Origin: Paenibacillus glycanilyticus NBRC 16618
GTDB lineage: Bacteria > Bacillota > Bacilli > Paenibacillales > Paenibacillaceae
Assembly: GCF_004000805.1 (NCBI RefSeq)
Contig: NZ_BILY01000009.1
Location: forward strand, 1-64,000
Length of the DNA: 64,000 nt
Reading direction: 5' to 3'
The translations under genes were made by a program, and so were the position numbers. Under the pieces are notes generated by a model. That model saw only the letters and a program-made list of their open reading frames with translations, had not been told where the DNA came from and ran no database searches. Below, in pieces: positions 63,169-64,000 of this stretch; the stretch's first letter is position 1; each line of letters begins with the position of its first letter.

Positions 63169-63386
63169 TGTAGAAAACACATACGACCTTGTGCATTTAA
63201 TCTATGCGAAAGTCATCCATGAAGAGTCTAAGGAGAACAGTAATATACATTACAACAAAGTGGTTATGATTAGTGATTTTATTTTGGGAAAAACTAAAGC
63301 GGTAAAACTGCGATTTCGCACAATTTGAGTGTTATTGTTCAGGTTTGAGATGATCTATACAGAATTCAGGAGGTGGGCACCTCGGA

Positions 63387-64000
63387 ATGTTAGATAAACG
63401 ATATTACTTATCACAAATGAGCATTTTTGATGTACTGACTCCCGATGACTTAGATGAACTGGATCATATATCTCCGATGACACATTTTAATACTGTCCCT
63501 AAAGGGACTATCATACAGAAGCCTGATACTGCTCAAGACGGATTGTATTTTATTAAAGAAGGAAAAGTACGTTTATATAGAATTACTCCGGAAGGTAAGC
63601 AATTTACGGTGGTCATTTTAGGTAAGGGTAACATCTTCGGTGAAATAGAAACATTTTCGTTTGGAACGAATGGTTATTACATCGAGACCATGGATGAAAC
63701 GTTGATCTGTTCGGTGTCTAAACAAAATTTTGAAGGATTCCTTGCTGAACGGCCTTTGCTTGCTATGAAAATGTTAACGGAATTGAGTAAGGTTCTTAAG
63801 GATAAGGATGAGATGCTTGAAAAGTTGGCCCTTGGTGATGTCCGAGAGCGCATACTTCATTTATTATTCAAGCTATCCGAACGATTTGGAGTCGAAGATG
63901 AGGGGAATATAAGAATCGACTTGCCAATCACACACCAGGATTTAGCGAATATGGTAGGCGCTACTCGCGAAGCGGTTTCTGTTATATTGAAGACTCTTGA
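63387..64000 (+). CDS. Crp/Fnr-family transcriptional regulator (3' end beyond window)
   Basis: At least 204 residues are visible. A cyclic-nucleotide-binding-like beta barrel (GLYFIKEGKVRLYRITPEGKQ; VVILGKGNIFGEIETFSFG), the long dimer helix (LAMKMLTELSKVLKDKDEMLEKL), and a C-terminal winged helix with HQDLANMVGATREAVSVILKTL are present; the end is cut by the window. The N-terminal Cys cluster of FNR is absent, so it is not an Fe-S oxygen sensor of that type. ATG 63387 follows AGGAGGTG. It is the nearest regulator to the redox cluster and a candidate binder of the TTCTGTAA sites, though Crp/Fnr sites normally read TGTGA-N6-TCACA. Confidence 0.88.
   Translation, partial: MLDKRYYLSQMSIFDVLTPDDLDELDHISPMTHFNTVPKGTIIQKPDTAQDGLYFIKEGKVRLYRITPEGKQFTVVILGKGNIFGEIETFSFGTNGYYIETMDETLICSVSKQNFEGFLAERPLLAMKMLTELSKVLKDKDEMLEKLALGDVRERILHLLFKLSERFGVEDEGNIRIDLPITHQDLANMVGATREAVSVILKTL

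Noticed and set aside
63119..63328. 69-codon frame after the azoreductases
   Set aside because: Starts within three bases of the preceding stop without a ribosome site and spans a perfect-looking terminator hairpin.
1..64000. CRISPR arrays, tRNA, rRNA or riboswitches
   Set aside because: No regularly spaced repeats, no cloverleaf and no conserved riboswitch core noticed on either strand.

Overview
The window looks like the chromosome of a Paenibacillaceae-type Gram-positive spore former (Paenibacillus, Cohnella or a close relative). The evidence is AGGAGG-type ribosome sites with frequent TTG and GTG starts, a GerA-type germinant receptor operon, a secreted protein with three S-layer homology (SLH) repeats, a collagen-like spore-surface protein remnant, and a Bacillus-style iol operon. 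No rRNA, tRNA or CRISPR array was seen.

Layout. 1-9.2 kb: a VOC-fold protein, then an inositol-catabolism operon iolDECAGB followed by a LacI-family regulator; two LacI-type palindromes sit just upstream of iolD. 9.3-14.5 kb: a 42-residue membrane protein, a MocR regulator, an Rrf2 regulator, and a three-gene operon (UlaG-like hydrolase, AbrB-family membrane protein, NAD-dependent epimerase). Near-identical inverted repeats precede the Rrf2 gene and that operon. 14.6-19 kb: a 1448-residue SLH-anchored beta-helix protein. 19-26.3 kb: SRPBCC protein, a 5'-truncated BclA_C-like remnant, a GIY-YIG protein, a 54-residue membrane protein, gerA-gerC-gerB, a pentapeptide-repeat protein and a TolB-like protein. 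26.4-31.4 kb: LysR regulator divergent from an FbpABC-type ABC importer with a fused permease. 31.4-34.5 kb, minus strand: spore-coat-like cupin, bicupin oxalate decarboxylase with an altered lid, pirin. 34.8-35.8 kb: a gene broken by several frameshifts.

36-56 kb holds a Tc (ABC) toxin locus: a natural TcB-TcC fusion followed by a TcA split into two overlapping genes. The fusion gene is a mosaic. Its first 2.4 kb has host-like composition, while about 38.4-43.1 kb is strongly GC-rich with Proteobacteria-like codon use. A REP-like hairpin and a decayed fragment of a REP-associated tyrosine transposase (a proteobacterial element) lie immediately downstream. The natural reading is that the TcC/RHS part and its unrecognised C-terminal effector were acquired from a Gram-negative donor and joined to a resident TcB. 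The TcA N-terminus carries peptidoglycan-binding-like and transthyretin-like domains.

56.4-64 kb: a redox and electrophile-stress cluster with a cupin, an RclA-like flavoprotein, a thioredoxin, an antibiotic-biosynthesis-monooxygenase-fold protein, pirin, an alpha/beta hydrolase, two tandem azoreductases and a Crp/Fnr regulator cut by the window end. The cupin/rclA gap and the thioredoxin promoter share a TTCTGTAATCTA-centred inverted repeat, suggesting one regulator.
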